Assembly (NCBI GenBank): GCA_035486355.1
Contig: DATHNE010000009.1
Span: forward strand, 1 to 64,000
Reading direction: 5' to 3'
Source of the DNA: Palsa-883 sp035486355
Lineage (GTDB): Bacteria > Pseudomonadota > Alphaproteobacteria > Acetobacterales > Acetobacteraceae
Length of the DNA: 64,000 bases
This document shows positions 1 to 7,880 of the stretch, in pieces. How positions within the stretch are numbered: the stretch's first letter is position 1; each line of letters starts with the position of its first letter. The notes under the pieces are model-generated. The model saw only the letters and a program-made list of their open reading frames with translations. It did no database searches and had not been told where the DNA came from. Position numbers and translations under genes: made by a program.

Positions 1-701
1 AGCAGCGGTACGATCAGCAACAGCCCGACGAACAGGATCAGGCAAACCACGCCGACCGTGCGCGACACTGGCATCGCCAGGCTCTCTGGCACCATCTGGC
101 CGCCAGGATCGCGACACAATACCAATCCGGCCACCCCACCCAACGCAATCGCCGACAACTGCCCCACCGAAACCGGTGTCGCCATAACGAGAATGACCGC
201 GGCCGTCGCGATCGAGGCACGCGGGCGATCCGGCGCTAGCGTGCGCGCCATACCCCACACCGCCTGCGCAACGATGGCCACCGCCACCAACTTCAAGCCG
301 TGCAACAGCCCGGCGCCAACTGAGCTCGTGGCCAGCGGCGCGGCGCCATAGGCGAATAGCACCAGCAGCAGCGCGGACGGCAGCGTGAAGCCGGTCCACG
401 CCGCCAATCCACCCCAATATCCCGCGCGCCGCAACCCAATCGCGAAACCCGTCTGGCTGGACGCCGGGCCTGGCAGGAACTGGGCGAGGCCGACCAGATC
501 GGCATACGCGCGCTCGTCCAGCCAGCGCCGCCGCTCGACAAACTCCGCGCGGAAATACCCAAGATGCGCGACCGGGCCACCAAAGCTGCTGCAGCCGAGA
601 CGCAGGAACAGGGCGAACACCTCGGCGACGGTGCCCGGCCGGCGCGCCGGCGCGGCCGCGGCATCGACCGGCGGAGCGGGTTCGAAGGCGTTGGCGCTCA
701 C
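1..701 (-). CDS. chrA: Chromate transporter ChrA, N-terminal part (cut by window start)
   Basis: Inner-membrane chromate/sulfate antiporter family protein (CHR family) that confers chromate export. Translating the complement from a GTG at 701 gives about 233 residues with no stop before the window edge. The characteristic ChrA N-terminal block is present: a serine-glycine-glycine-proline turn (SSFGGPVAHLGYF) near residue 42, then WLDERAYADL, then the signature QFLPGPASSQ near residue 82. These are followed by hydrophobic helices. The GTG has an AGGG about 7 nt upstream, and there is no better ATG. Proline/alanine-rich residues precede the first helix. The neighbouring phnD-type gene is 58 nt away but divergent in theme. 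The family call is firm; the true substrate may be another oxyanion. Confidence 0.85.
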   Translation of the reverse strand, partial: MSANAFEPAPPVDAAAAPARRPGTVAEVFALFLRLGCSSFGGPVAHLGYFRAEFVERRRWLDERAYADLVGLAQFLPGPASSQTGFAIGLRRAGYWGGLAAWTGFTLPSALLLVLFAYGAAPLATSSVGAGLLHGLKLVAVAIVAQAVWGMARTLAPDRPRASIATAAVILVMATPVSVGQLSAIALGGVAGLVLCRDPGGQMVPESLAMPVSRTVGVVCLILFVGLLLIVPL

Positions 702-760
702 GGCGAATCCCTATCGACGAAACCTCGCCATGCTAGCGTACGCCGCCAAATCGCGCAGGG

Positions 761-1702
761 TCAGGTCTTCGTCCGGTCCAGACTGTCGACAAAGCGGATC
801 AGCTTGACAATGCCATCATACGCCGCGTTGTCGACTGGCTGCCACGGCAGATTCTGTCCGTCAGACAGACGATTGAACGCATCGGGCACCTTGGTGGGTG
901 CGGCGAAGAAAGCGGCGCGGATATCTGCTTTCATCGCTGGCGGCAGGTCCGCCAGGTAGGTGTACGGACCATTGATAATCTGCTGCGATGTCAAAATGAT
1001 ACGGAAGTCCCCCTGCGTCATCAAGGTGCCGTCGGGATGCTTCAGCATCTTCTTCGTCAACATCCGCGTCAGGTTGGAATAGGTCGGCGAGTTCCAGGAA
1101 TCCGCCGCCACGTCGACGGTGCCAGCGACCAGCGCGAAGATACCGTTCTCGTGGCTGCCGGTGACAAGGCTGTTGGCAAAATACGTGTCCGCGTCGATGC
1201 CCATTTCGTGCAACGCGAACAGCGGCACCTGGTAGCCCGAGGTGGAGTTCACATCGACCAGACCGAGATTCTTGCCCTTCAGGTCTGCGATCTTATGATA
1301 AGGGCTGCTGGCCAGCACGTAGAACACCGAATAATACCCGCGACCACTGACCTTGTTGACGTTCAGAGCGAACGCCTCGCTCCGTACGCCGGTGATCAGT
1401 GCACGCGCGAACGACGCGGCGCCATAGTAGCCGATAAGGATGTTGCCGGAGCGCTGGCCCTCGATCACCGCGGCGTAGTCATTGCCGATCCGCAGCTTCA
1501 CCGGCACGCCCAGAGTCTGTGACAGATAGGTGGCAAACGGGGTCCAACGGTTGACCACGCCGGCCTCGTTCTCGGCCGGCACCACGGCGAAGGCGATTTC
1601 CGGATAGGCCTTACGCCAGTCCTCGGCGAGCGCTCCGTGCGCACCGATGAACGCCGCGCCACCAAGTGCCGCTAGTCCTAAGGCACGACGTCGCGTAAAC
1701 AT
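761..1702 (-). CDS. phnD: Phosphate/phosphite/phosphonate-type ABC transporter substrate-binding protein (PhnD-like)
   Basis: Periplasmic binding protein of the PhnD family (type 2 fold), which delivers phosphonate, phosphite or related anions to an ABC importer. Starting at the ATG at 1702 (AGGTGG about 8 nt upstream) gives 313 residues. They begin with a Tat-like leader (TRRRALGLAALGG) ending near AHGALA, then the typical YPEIAFAVVPAEN strand and a WTPFATYLSQTLGVPV helix. A GTG at 1714 in the same frame would add four residues. The central GYYGAASFARA and LGLVDVNSTSGYQVP segments match the ligand-binding blocks of PhnD proteins. No PhnC ATPase or PhnE permease lies within the window on this side, so it appears to be an orphan or to serve a transporter encoded elsewhere. 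The exact ligand is not determinable. Confidence 0.85.
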   Translation of the reverse strand: MFTRRRALGLAALGGAAFIGAHGALAEDWRKAYPEIAFAVVPAENEAGVVNRWTPFATYLSQTLGVPVKLRIGNDYAAVIEGQRSGNILIGYYGAASFARALITGVRSEAFALNVNKVSGRGYYSVFYVLASSPYHKIADLKGKNLGLVDVNSTSGYQVPLFALHEMGIDADTYFANSLVTGSHENGIFALVAGTVDVAADSWNSPTYSNLTRMLTKKMLKHPDGTLMTQGDFRIILTSQQIINGPYTYLADLPPAMKADIRAAFFAAPTKVPDAFNRLSDGQNLPWQPVDNAAYDGIVKLIRFVDSLDRTKT

Positions 1703-1879
1703 GCGGATCACCACCTGCGTTGTCTGGCCAACATCGAATATTGCCAGTTCATGACAGCAACATTCACGCGACCAGTGTGCGACGCGGGGGGCGTGCGCGA
1801 AACCTCGCGACGGTCATCTTCGTACAACCGTCATCACCCATGCACGGGTGACGCGACGATGAAGATCACGCGCTCCGGG

Positions 1880-3322
1880 CTATGCCCAGCCGCTGGGTGG
1901 GACGAACCCGCGCCATGCCTTCTCCAGCAGCTTCGCCATGTGGATCGTGGTGCGATCGCCATACATCGGACCGACAATCTGCACCCCGATCGGCAGCCCC
2001 GCATTCGACAGGCCGATCGGCGCCACGCTCGCCGGCAGATGAAAACCGCAGGTCAAACCAGGCCAGAACAGCATGTTGTTATACGGTATCTCCTGCCTGT
2101 CGATTGTGACACGACGCGCCCAGGTCTCGCCCTGCTGCATGTGCGGCAACGCCGGGGTGCTGATCGCCGGGCAGATCAGCACGTCCCAGTCCTGGAAAAA
2201 CGTGCCCCAGGCGCGGCGAAGCTGCGTCCGTCGTTCATTCAGTCGCAGCCACGCGCGATGCGGCATGTCCACGGTTCGCACCATGATCGCATCGGCGCTC
2301 ATGTCCTCCGGCGACAAACTGGCAACCCGTTCGCGGATACGAATCAGCGTGACCTCGTCGAGGCGGGCGCTGAGCGCCGTGTTCAGCGCGCGCAGATAGA
2401 TATGAAAGGCCTCAAGCGGATCGAATGCCGGTCGTGCGGTCAGGCTGACTTTGGCACCCTCGCGGCGCAGGAAACGCGCAAGCCCCTCGATCTGCGCCAC
2501 CGTTTCGCGGTCGGTCTGTTGACCTGGCTCGGTGGACCACACCGCAATGCGAAGCCCATCAATCGCCCCGGTGCGCGGTACCGGCAGCTTCAGGGTCAGT
2601 GCCGTCTCCGCCGGATCGGGTTGGCCGATCAAGTCGAGGACAGTGCTCAGGTCATCGGCGGACCGCGCGAGTGGCCCAATGACCGAGATATCGGCCAGCG
2701 CGGCCGCGACAGCGAAATGACCCCGCGACGGACACAGACCCCAGGTGGGCTTATGGCCGAACAGGCCGCAGTAATGCGCCGGCACGCGCACCGATCCACC
2801 GATATCACTGCCCAGCTCCAGGCCGCTGACACCGGCGGCCACCGCCGCCGCGCCACCCCCGGAAGACCCACCTGGCGTGTGCGCCACATTCCAAGGATTG
2901 TTCGTCGCGCCATAGACCGGATTGAAACTCTGCCAGTCGGCCAGCGCTACCGGCACATTGGTCTTGCCGAAGACCACCGCACCCGCCGCCTTCAGCCGTT
3001 GCACCGGCAGCGCGTCCTCCAGCACGGCATCATGCAGCCGTGCCGGAAAGCCGCACGTGGTCGGCAGGCCGGCCACGTTGAAGCTCTCCTTCACCGTCAT
3101 CGGCACGCCGTGCAGTGGGCCGACCGGATCCTTCCGCTTGCGGTCGAGCGCACGCGCCGCCTTGCGCGCACGCTCGAAGTCCCGCACCACCACCGCATTC
3201 AAGTTCGGATCCAGCCGTTCCGTCCGCGCGATGAAATGGTCCAGCAGTTCCACGCAGCCAACCTGGCCGCGACGCACCATCGCGGCCAGCCTGGTGGCGG
3301 AGTGGAAAGCCAGCTCGTTCAC
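1880..3322 (-). CDS. Amidase signature (AS) family amidase
   Basis: Cytoplasmic amidase of the Ser-cisSer-Lys class, hydrolysing a carboxamide to acid and ammonia. The 480-residue product has the catalytic lysine in GPLHGVPMTVKESF (near residue 75). The glycine/serine-rich signature TPGGSSGGGAAAVAAG follows near residue 150, and the nucleophile region GSDIGGSVRVPA about 25 residues later. I start it at the GTG at 3322, which overlaps the stop of the upstream SDR gene as GTGA; this makes translational coupling likely and matches the usual AS N-terminus (ELAFHSATRLAAMV). A longer reading from 3397 would overlap the SDR coding region and adds arginine-rich sequence unlike the family. It lacks GatA-specific context, so it is probably a catabolic amidase. 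Confidence 0.9.
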   Translation of the reverse strand: MNELAFHSATRLAAMVRRGQVGCVELLDHFIARTERLDPNLNAVVVRDFERARKAARALDRKRKDPVGPLHGVPMTVKESFNVAGLPTTCGFPARLHDAVLEDALPVQRLKAAGAVVFGKTNVPVALADWQSFNPVYGATNNPWNVAHTPGGSSGGGAAAVAAGVSGLELGSDIGGSVRVPAHYCGLFGHKPTWGLCPSRGHFAVAAALADISVIGPLARSADDLSTVLDLIGQPDPAETALTLKLPVPRTGAIDGLRIAVWSTEPGQQTDRETVAQIEGLARFLRREGAKVSLTARPAFDPLEAFHIYLRALNTALSARLDEVTLIRIRERVASLSPEDMSADAIMVRTVDMPHRAWLRLNERRTQLRRAWGTFFQDWDVLICPAISTPALPHMQQGETWARRVTIDRQEIPYNNMLFWPGLTCGFHLPASVAPIGLSNAGLPIGVQIVGPMYGDRTTIHMAKLLEKAWRGFVPPSGWA

Positions 3323-4101
3323 GACATCGACGAGTTGAACGCGCCGCCGTCCAGCAGCAGGTTCTGCCCGACGATGAAGCCCGACGACGCCGCGCACAGG
3401 AACACGCAGGCATCGCCGAATTCGGCGGGATCGCCCACCCGCCCGGCCGGCGTGGCTTTGGCCCGCTCGGCCAACACCTCATCGACCTCGCGCCCTTGCT
3501 GCTTCGCCGTCTGAATCGCCCCGCTGCGCAACCGATCCGTCAGGAACGGACCCGGAAGCAGATTGTTGATCGTGACGTTGTTCTTCGCCACCTGGCGCGC
3601 CAAGCCGGCAGCGAACCCGGTCAAGCCCGCACGCGCGCCGTTGCTCATGCCCAGGTTCGGAATCGGCGACTTCACCGACGCCGAGGTGATGTTGACGATG
3701 CGGCCAAACTTGCGTTCACACATGCCATCAACCACCGCCTTGATCATGAAGATCGGCGTCAGCATGTTGCCCTCGACCGCCTTGATCCAGGTGTCCCAGC
3801 CCCATTCGCGGAAATCGCCGTGCGGCGGGCCACCATTGTTGTTCACCAGGATATCCGGCTCCGGGCAGGCTGCCAGCGCCGCCGCGCGCCCGCCATCGGT
3901 GGAGATATCGCCCGCCACCGGGGTCACCTTCGCACCGGTCTGCTGACGGATCATCGCCGCGGTGGCTTCGAGATCCGCGGCCGTACGCGCGGTGATCACC
4001 AGCTCCACGCCCTCACGCGCCAGCGCCAAGGCGCAGGCGCGGCCCAGCCCCTTGCTCGCGGCGCAAACGATGGCCTTCTTGCCTTTGATGCCAAAATCCA
4101 T
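3319..4101 (-). CDS. SDR family oxidoreductase with atypical active site
   Basis: Rossmann-fold short-chain dehydrogenase/reductase of 260 residues. The nucleotide-binding loop is CAASKGLG near residues 13-20, an ASKGLG variant of TGxxxGxG. The NNNGG motif lies near residue 88, and the catalytic serine is in NITSAS near 140. Where most SDRs have YxxxK, this protein reads SNGARAG, so Tyr is replaced by Ser and Lys by Arg. The C-terminal GFIVGQNLLLDGG block is typical of 3-oxoacyl-ACP-reductase-like SDRs. It starts at an ATG with a strong GGGAGGA site and is coupled by a 4-nt overlap to the amidase. The fold is certain. Whether it is an active dehydrogenase, and on what substrate, is unclear. 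Confidence 0.88.
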   Translation of the reverse strand: MDFGIKGKKAIVCAASKGLGRACALALAREGVELVITARTAADLEATAAMIRQQTGAKVTPVAGDISTDGGRAAALAACPEPDILVNNNGGPPHGDFREWGWDTWIKAVEGNMLTPIFMIKAVVDGMCERKFGRIVNITSASVKSPIPNLGMSNGARAGLTGFAAGLARQVAKNNVTINNLLPGPFLTDRLRSGAIQTAKQQGREVDEVLAERAKATPAGRVGDPAEFGDACVFLCAASSGFIVGQNLLLDGGAFNSSMS

Positions 4102-4123
4102 GATCGCGTTCCTCCCTGTTGTC

Positions 4124-4564
4124 TCAACTATTCATGGTGATGCACGCCAGGATCGCCCGCGCACTGTCCGGCACTGGCACCGGACGCTGCGTCGTCCGCT
4201 CGACAAATACGTGCACGAAATGTCCCTCTGCCGCGGCTTCCTCTTCATCGTTGCGGAAGATGCCGATCTCGTAGCGCACGGAACTGCCGCCGATCCGTGC
4301 GACGCGAATACCGACGGTGATACGGTCGGGAAATGCCACCGAGCGGTGATAGCGGCACTGCACCTCCACCACCACGCAATGGATCGGCCCTTCGTAGAGA
4401 TCGACCACCTTCTCGGTCATTTCGTAGTACGTCACCGCGGTATCGAAGAACGAGAAGTAGTTCACGTTGTTGACGTGGCGGAACACATCATTGTCCATCC
4501 AGCGCGTGGTGATCGGGTAGAACCAACGATAGTCGGCCCGGCGGCCAGGGGATTGGCGGGTCAT
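4124..4564 (-). CDS. Acyl-CoA thioesterase (4HBT hotdog fold)
   Basis: A 146-residue single-hotdog protein of the 4-hydroxybenzoyl-CoA thioesterase (YbgC/FadM-like) family, expected to hydrolyse acyl-CoA thioesters in the cytoplasm. The helix signature RWMDNDVFRHVNNVNYFSFFD near residues 21-42 contains the acidic residue that usually acts in catalysis and the following HVNNVNYF. VVVEVQCRYHRSVAFPD is the matching second strand-loop block. It is followed 22 nt later by the SDR gene on the same strand, so thioesterase, SDR and amidase may be co-transcribed. Its start lies beside the copC upstream region and shares that divergent promoter interval. Confidence 0.85.
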   Translation of the reverse strand: MTRQSPGRRADYRWFYPITTRWMDNDVFRHVNNVNYFSFFDTAVTYYEMTEKVVDLYEGPIHCVVVEVQCRYHRSVAFPDRITVGIRVARIGGSSVRYEIGIFRNDEEEAAAEGHFVHVFVERTTQRPVPVPDSARAILACITMNS

Positions 4565-4694
4565 GCGTCTCGTGTCGTCGTGGCGTGCGGCGGCGGACTA
4601 CAGCCGGTTTGCCGCGCGGCGTCCATGGGCGCGGATTGGACAGCATGCCACCCAAGGGCTACACGCCCCGCGCCATTGCGCCGGAGCGATCCCG

Positions 4695-5072
4695 TTGTCC
4701 GCCAGCCGCTTCCCCCGCCGCCTGCCCCGCCGCCATCTGATCGCGCTTGCGCTGACCCTGGTGCCAGCCACGGCCCAGGCCCATGCAATCCTGGAGGACA
4801 GCCGACCGCCGATTGGCGGCTCGGTGCCGGCCGGCAAGCTGGTGCTATGGCTGCGCTATAACAGCCGCCTCGATCGTGCTCGGTCGCGGCTGACCCTGAC
4901 CCGGCCTGATCACAGCCAGGTGGTACTGTTGATCGATCCGGATGGGGCGCCGGATATCCTGACCGCACATCTCGATGTCACGCCGGGCGCGTATTTGGTG
5001 CGCTGGCAGGTGCTCGCGGTCGATGGCCACATCACCCGTGGCGACGTGCCCTTCACGGTGACGGCGCCCTGA
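4695..5072 (+). CDS. copC: Copper resistance protein CopC
   Basis: Periplasmic copper-binding protein of about 100 mature residues that works with the inner-membrane CopD. A signal peptide (RRLPRRHLIALALTLVPATAQA) is followed by mature AHAILEDSRPPIGGSV. The N-terminal His after cleavage is the usual Cu(II) ligand, and WQVLAVDGHITRGDVPFTV near the C-terminus is the CopC hallmark with its conserved Asp-x-His. I chose the TTG at 4695 because GGAG sits 8 nt upstream and it leaves a normal leader. An in-frame ATG at 4563 would give 169 residues but would overlap the divergent thioesterase start and add an arginine-rich extension. The stop is 4 nt before copD. Confidence 0.85.
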   Translation: MSASRFPRRLPRRHLIALALTLVPATAQAHAILEDSRPPIGGSVPAGKLVLWLRYNSRLDRARSRLTLTRPDHSQVVLLIDPDGAPDILTAHLDVTPGAYLVRWQVLAVDGHITRGDVPFTVTAP

Positions 5073-5076
5073 TCGC

Positions 5077-6729
5077 ATGTCGCTGCTGATCGACCTGTTC
5101 GGCTACCTATCGATCGTCCTGCATGGGCTGACGGTCACGGCCCAATCAATGGCGCTGGGCGCCGTGCTGTTTCTGGCACTTCTGGCCCGTCCCTTGGCCC
5201 CCGCCCTTGGCGCGTCGGCCGATCCGATCCTGCGCGGCAGCGTACGCATCGCGGCCTGGAGCGCCGTGGCCTTGGTGCTGTGCGAGGCGACGACCGTTGC
5301 GCTGCAGACGGCTGTTCTGGTCGGCACCATCGACCTGCCGGTCAGTGACATCCTGGGCGCCAACTTCGCGATCGCCGGGCTGGTGAAGACCGCGGCAGCA
5401 ATCGTGATCCTGACCGTGCTGCTGGTGCGCGGCGTGCGCGCGCCGTTGCCGCTGCTGCTGCTTGTCGCCGCTATCGAACTCGCCGCCGCGACACTCACGA
5501 CGCACGCCGCGGCACGCCTGGACGGACGCGGACCGCTGCTGCTGGTCGCGTTCCTGCATCAGCTCGGCGCGGCGATCTGGATCGGTGGCATCCCGTGCTT
5601 CCTGCTGGCCCTCGCCCGCGCGGGGAATGGCGTGGCGTGGCGGCGGATCGGCGCGCGATTCTCGCGCATGTCGATGGCAGGCGTGGCCTGCATCGTGGTC
5701 AGCGGCGTCACAATGAGCGTTGTCTTCATCGGCAGTTGGCAGGGCTTCTATGGCACCGCCTATGGCGTGATGGTCGGCGCCAAGATCGCGATGCTGCTGA
5801 TGCTGCTGGGCCTGGGCGGCATGAACTTCCTGCTGGTGGAACGGTTACGCGCCCAACCCAATACCAGCATCAACCGGCTACGCCGCTTTGCCGAGGTCGA
5901 AATTGGTATCGGCATCACGGTTTTCTTTGCGGCAGCGTCGCTGACATCAGTACCGCCAGCGGTGGACCTGACACAGGACCGGGTCAGCTGGCAGGAAATT
6001 GTCGAGCGCAACATCCCGGAATGGCCGAGCTTCAACAGCCCCGACCATGACAAGCTGGCGCTGCCGGCGCTGCAGGAAAAGCTGGACGCCGAAGCCGCAC
6101 GGCACACGGCCCCCCCACAGGTCGCGTTCGTGCCGGGGTCTGGTGAGCTCCCGCCGCGCAATGCTGCAGATATTGCGTGGTCGGAATATAACCATCATTG
6201 GTCTGGACTGTTTGTGGTTGCGATCGCCTTGTTAGCGCTGCTCAACCAAGCCGGAATGCGCTGGGCGCGACATTGGCCGCTGTTGTTCCTCGGCCTTGCG
6301 GGATTCCTGTTCTTTCGATCTGATCCCGAAACCTGGCCGATGGGCGACATCGGCTTCCTGGAAAGCTTCCGCGACGTGGAAGTCTTGCAGCATCGCGCCT
6401 TCGTGCTGCTGATCGTCGTGTTCGCATTGTTCGAATGGCGCGTGCGCGCCGGCGCGTTGCAGGGGACGCGCTACGCGTTGGTGTTTCCCATCATGGTCGC
6501 CGCCGGCGCGGCGCTGCTGCTGACCCACAGCCATGCCATCGCCAACGTCAAGGATCAGTTGCTGATCGAGATCACCCATACGCCGTTGGCCCTGGCTGGC
6601 GCTGCCGCCGGCTGGTCGCGCTGGCTGGAACTGCGCCTGGACCCACCCGGCAGCCGCATCGCCGGCTGGGTCTGGCCCATCTGCATCCTGATCTGCGGTC
6701 TGATCCTGCTGGATTATCGCGAGGCCTGA
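5077..6729 (+). CDS. copD: Copper resistance protein CopD with extra C-terminal membrane domain
   Basis: Inner-membrane copper transport protein of 550 residues. The N-terminal half (roughly residues 1-310) is a standard CopD domain with about eight transmembrane helices and the conserved FLHQLGAAIWIGGIPCF segment. A soluble stretch follows (around residues 315-385, IPEWPSFNSPDHDKLALPAL). Then comes a second set of four or five hydrophobic helices with histidine-bearing loops (YNHHWSGLF, LQHRAF, LTHSHAI). CopD alone is normally near 300 residues, so the C-terminal half is an additional domain known from some proteobacterial CopD proteins. It begins 4 nt after copC and is surely in the same operon. 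Its last 16 nt overlap the convergent kinase gene. Confidence 0.88.
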   Translation: MSLLIDLFGYLSIVLHGLTVTAQSMALGAVLFLALLARPLAPALGASADPILRGSVRIAAWSAVALVLCEATTVALQTAVLVGTIDLPVSDILGANFAIAGLVKTAAAIVILTVLLVRGVRAPLPLLLLVAAIELAAATLTTHAAARLDGRGPLLLVAFLHQLGAAIWIGGIPCFLLALARAGNGVAWRRIGARFSRMSMAGVACIVVSGVTMSVVFIGSWQGFYGTAYGVMVGAKIAMLLMLLGLGGMNFLLVERLRAQPNTSINRLRRFAEVEIGIGITVFFAAASLTSVPPAVDLTQDRVSWQEIVERNIPEWPSFNSPDHDKLALPALQEKLDAEAARHTAPPQVAFVPGSGELPPRNAADIAWSEYNHHWSGLFVVAIALLALLNQAGMRWARHWPLLFLGLAGFLFFRSDPETWPMGDIGFLESFRDVEVLQHRAFVLLIVVFALFEWRVRAGALQGTRYALVFPIMVAAGAALLLTHSHAIANVKDQLLIEITHTPLALAGAAAGWSRWLELRLDPPGSRIAGWVWPICILICGLILLDYREA

Positions 6730-7802
6730 GGGGTCGTCGCGGCCGCGGTGGGCAGGCGCAGGCGTGCCGTCGTGCCCTGGCCTGGGGCACTCTCGAATGA
6801 CAACCGCGCCCCGATGGTCACTGCCAGACGCAGGCTGAGTGCAAGGCCCGTGCCCATGCCTTCAAAGCGTCGCGTCGTCCCGCCATCGGCCTGGAAGAAC
6901 GGTGCGCCAAGCTGATCAAGCACCTGCCTCGGCATACCAATGCCGTTATCGCGCACTATGGCAACGATCGCGTCCGGTTCGGCTCGCACCGCCACCTCAA
7001 TGCTGCCACCGGGACGCGTGAACTTGATGGCGTTCGCCAGCAGATTATCCAGGATGCGGCGCAGCCCCGCGGCATCGATGTTCGCCATCTGACGCGGCGT
7101 CTCGGAGGCAAACGTCAGCGCAATCTGCTGCTCAGCCGCCTCCGACTGGGCCGCGTCGGTCAATTGGCGCAGCAGGCGCGTTACATCGATGTCCTGGGTT
7201 TGTCGGGTTCGCTCATCAAAATGCGACAGGTCAATCAAATTCTCCAGCGTGCGCAACAAGCGCTTGCCGCTCGTGTTGATCTGACGCAATGCGTTCAACT
7301 GATCTGACCGGCAATCCGCAAGCAGCAGGTCTGAAAATCCCAGTATCGCATTCAGGGGCGTAAGCAGCTCATGACGTAGGTTGGACAGCAGGTGCGCCTT
7401 GGCGCGCTCGGCTGCCTGCGCCCGCCGCCGCTGTTCGATCAGGCGGTCGCGTACGTAGCGCTCATAGCGCACCAGGACAGCAGTGACCCCAATCGCCAGC
7501 AGCGACAGCGCACGGTTGATCAGTGAGGCGGTGGTGTCAGCGTTCAGGTAGGGCAGGAAGAAGCCGAGCACCACCATCAGTGTCGTCAGACCGGCCACCC
7601 ACCAGACCGCGCGCGCATCGCGATGAAAGGCGGCGGTGCAGATCAACGGGACGTAGGCCACGCCAAAGGCCAACAGACGGTTGGTAAACAGGTCGCCAAC
7701 GAACGCCGCCGCGGCCGCAGCGACGATGCCGCCAATAACCCAGCGGCGTCGCCGCGCCGGCAACAATGTGCCGATCGGATCGCGATCCTGTTCGTCAGGC
7801 AT
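6714..7802 (-). CDS. Membrane-bound sensor histidine kinase (orphan)
   Basis: 362-residue two-component kinase. Residues about 20-125 form four or five transmembrane helices with short loops and no large periplasmic sensor domain. A linker leads to the HisKA dimerisation helix with the phosphoacceptor His in HLLSNLRHELLTPLN near residue 165. The ATPase domain has the N box (LLANAIKF), G1 box (VRDNGIGMP) and G2-like GMGTGLALSL. No response regulator gene lies beside it, so its partner is encoded elsewhere. The 3' end overlaps copD by 16 nt tail to tail. A copper-sensing role is suggested only by location, and no metal-binding motif is visible. Confidence 0.88.
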   Translation of the reverse strand: MPDEQDRDPIGTLLPARRRRWVIGGIVAAAAAAFVGDLFTNRLLAFGVAYVPLICTAAFHRDARAVWWVAGLTTLMVVLGFFLPYLNADTTASLINRALSLLAIGVTAVLVRYERYVRDRLIEQRRRAQAAERAKAHLLSNLRHELLTPLNAILGFSDLLLADCRSDQLNALRQINTSGKRLLRTLENLIDLSHFDERTRQTQDIDVTRLLRQLTDAAQSEAAEQQIALTFASETPRQMANIDAAGLRRILDNLLANAIKFTRPGGSIEVAVRAEPDAIVAIVRDNGIGMPRQVLDQLGAPFFQADGGTTRRFEGMGTGLALSLRLAVTIGARLSFESAPGQGTTARLRLPTAAATTPQASR

Positions 7803-7880
7803 GAGTACGGATTTGTGGCAACTGGCTCAGTTTCGAGACGACACTGCCCCTGATGTTGGCCGGCGCGCAAGTGACGCCGG

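Noticed and set aside
1751..3514. 587-residue plus-strand ORF antisense to the amidase and SDR genes
   Set aside because: Composition is Arg/His/Gln-rich, it covers two well-supported genes on the other strand, and it has no recognisable domain. Typical of a high-GC antisense shadow.
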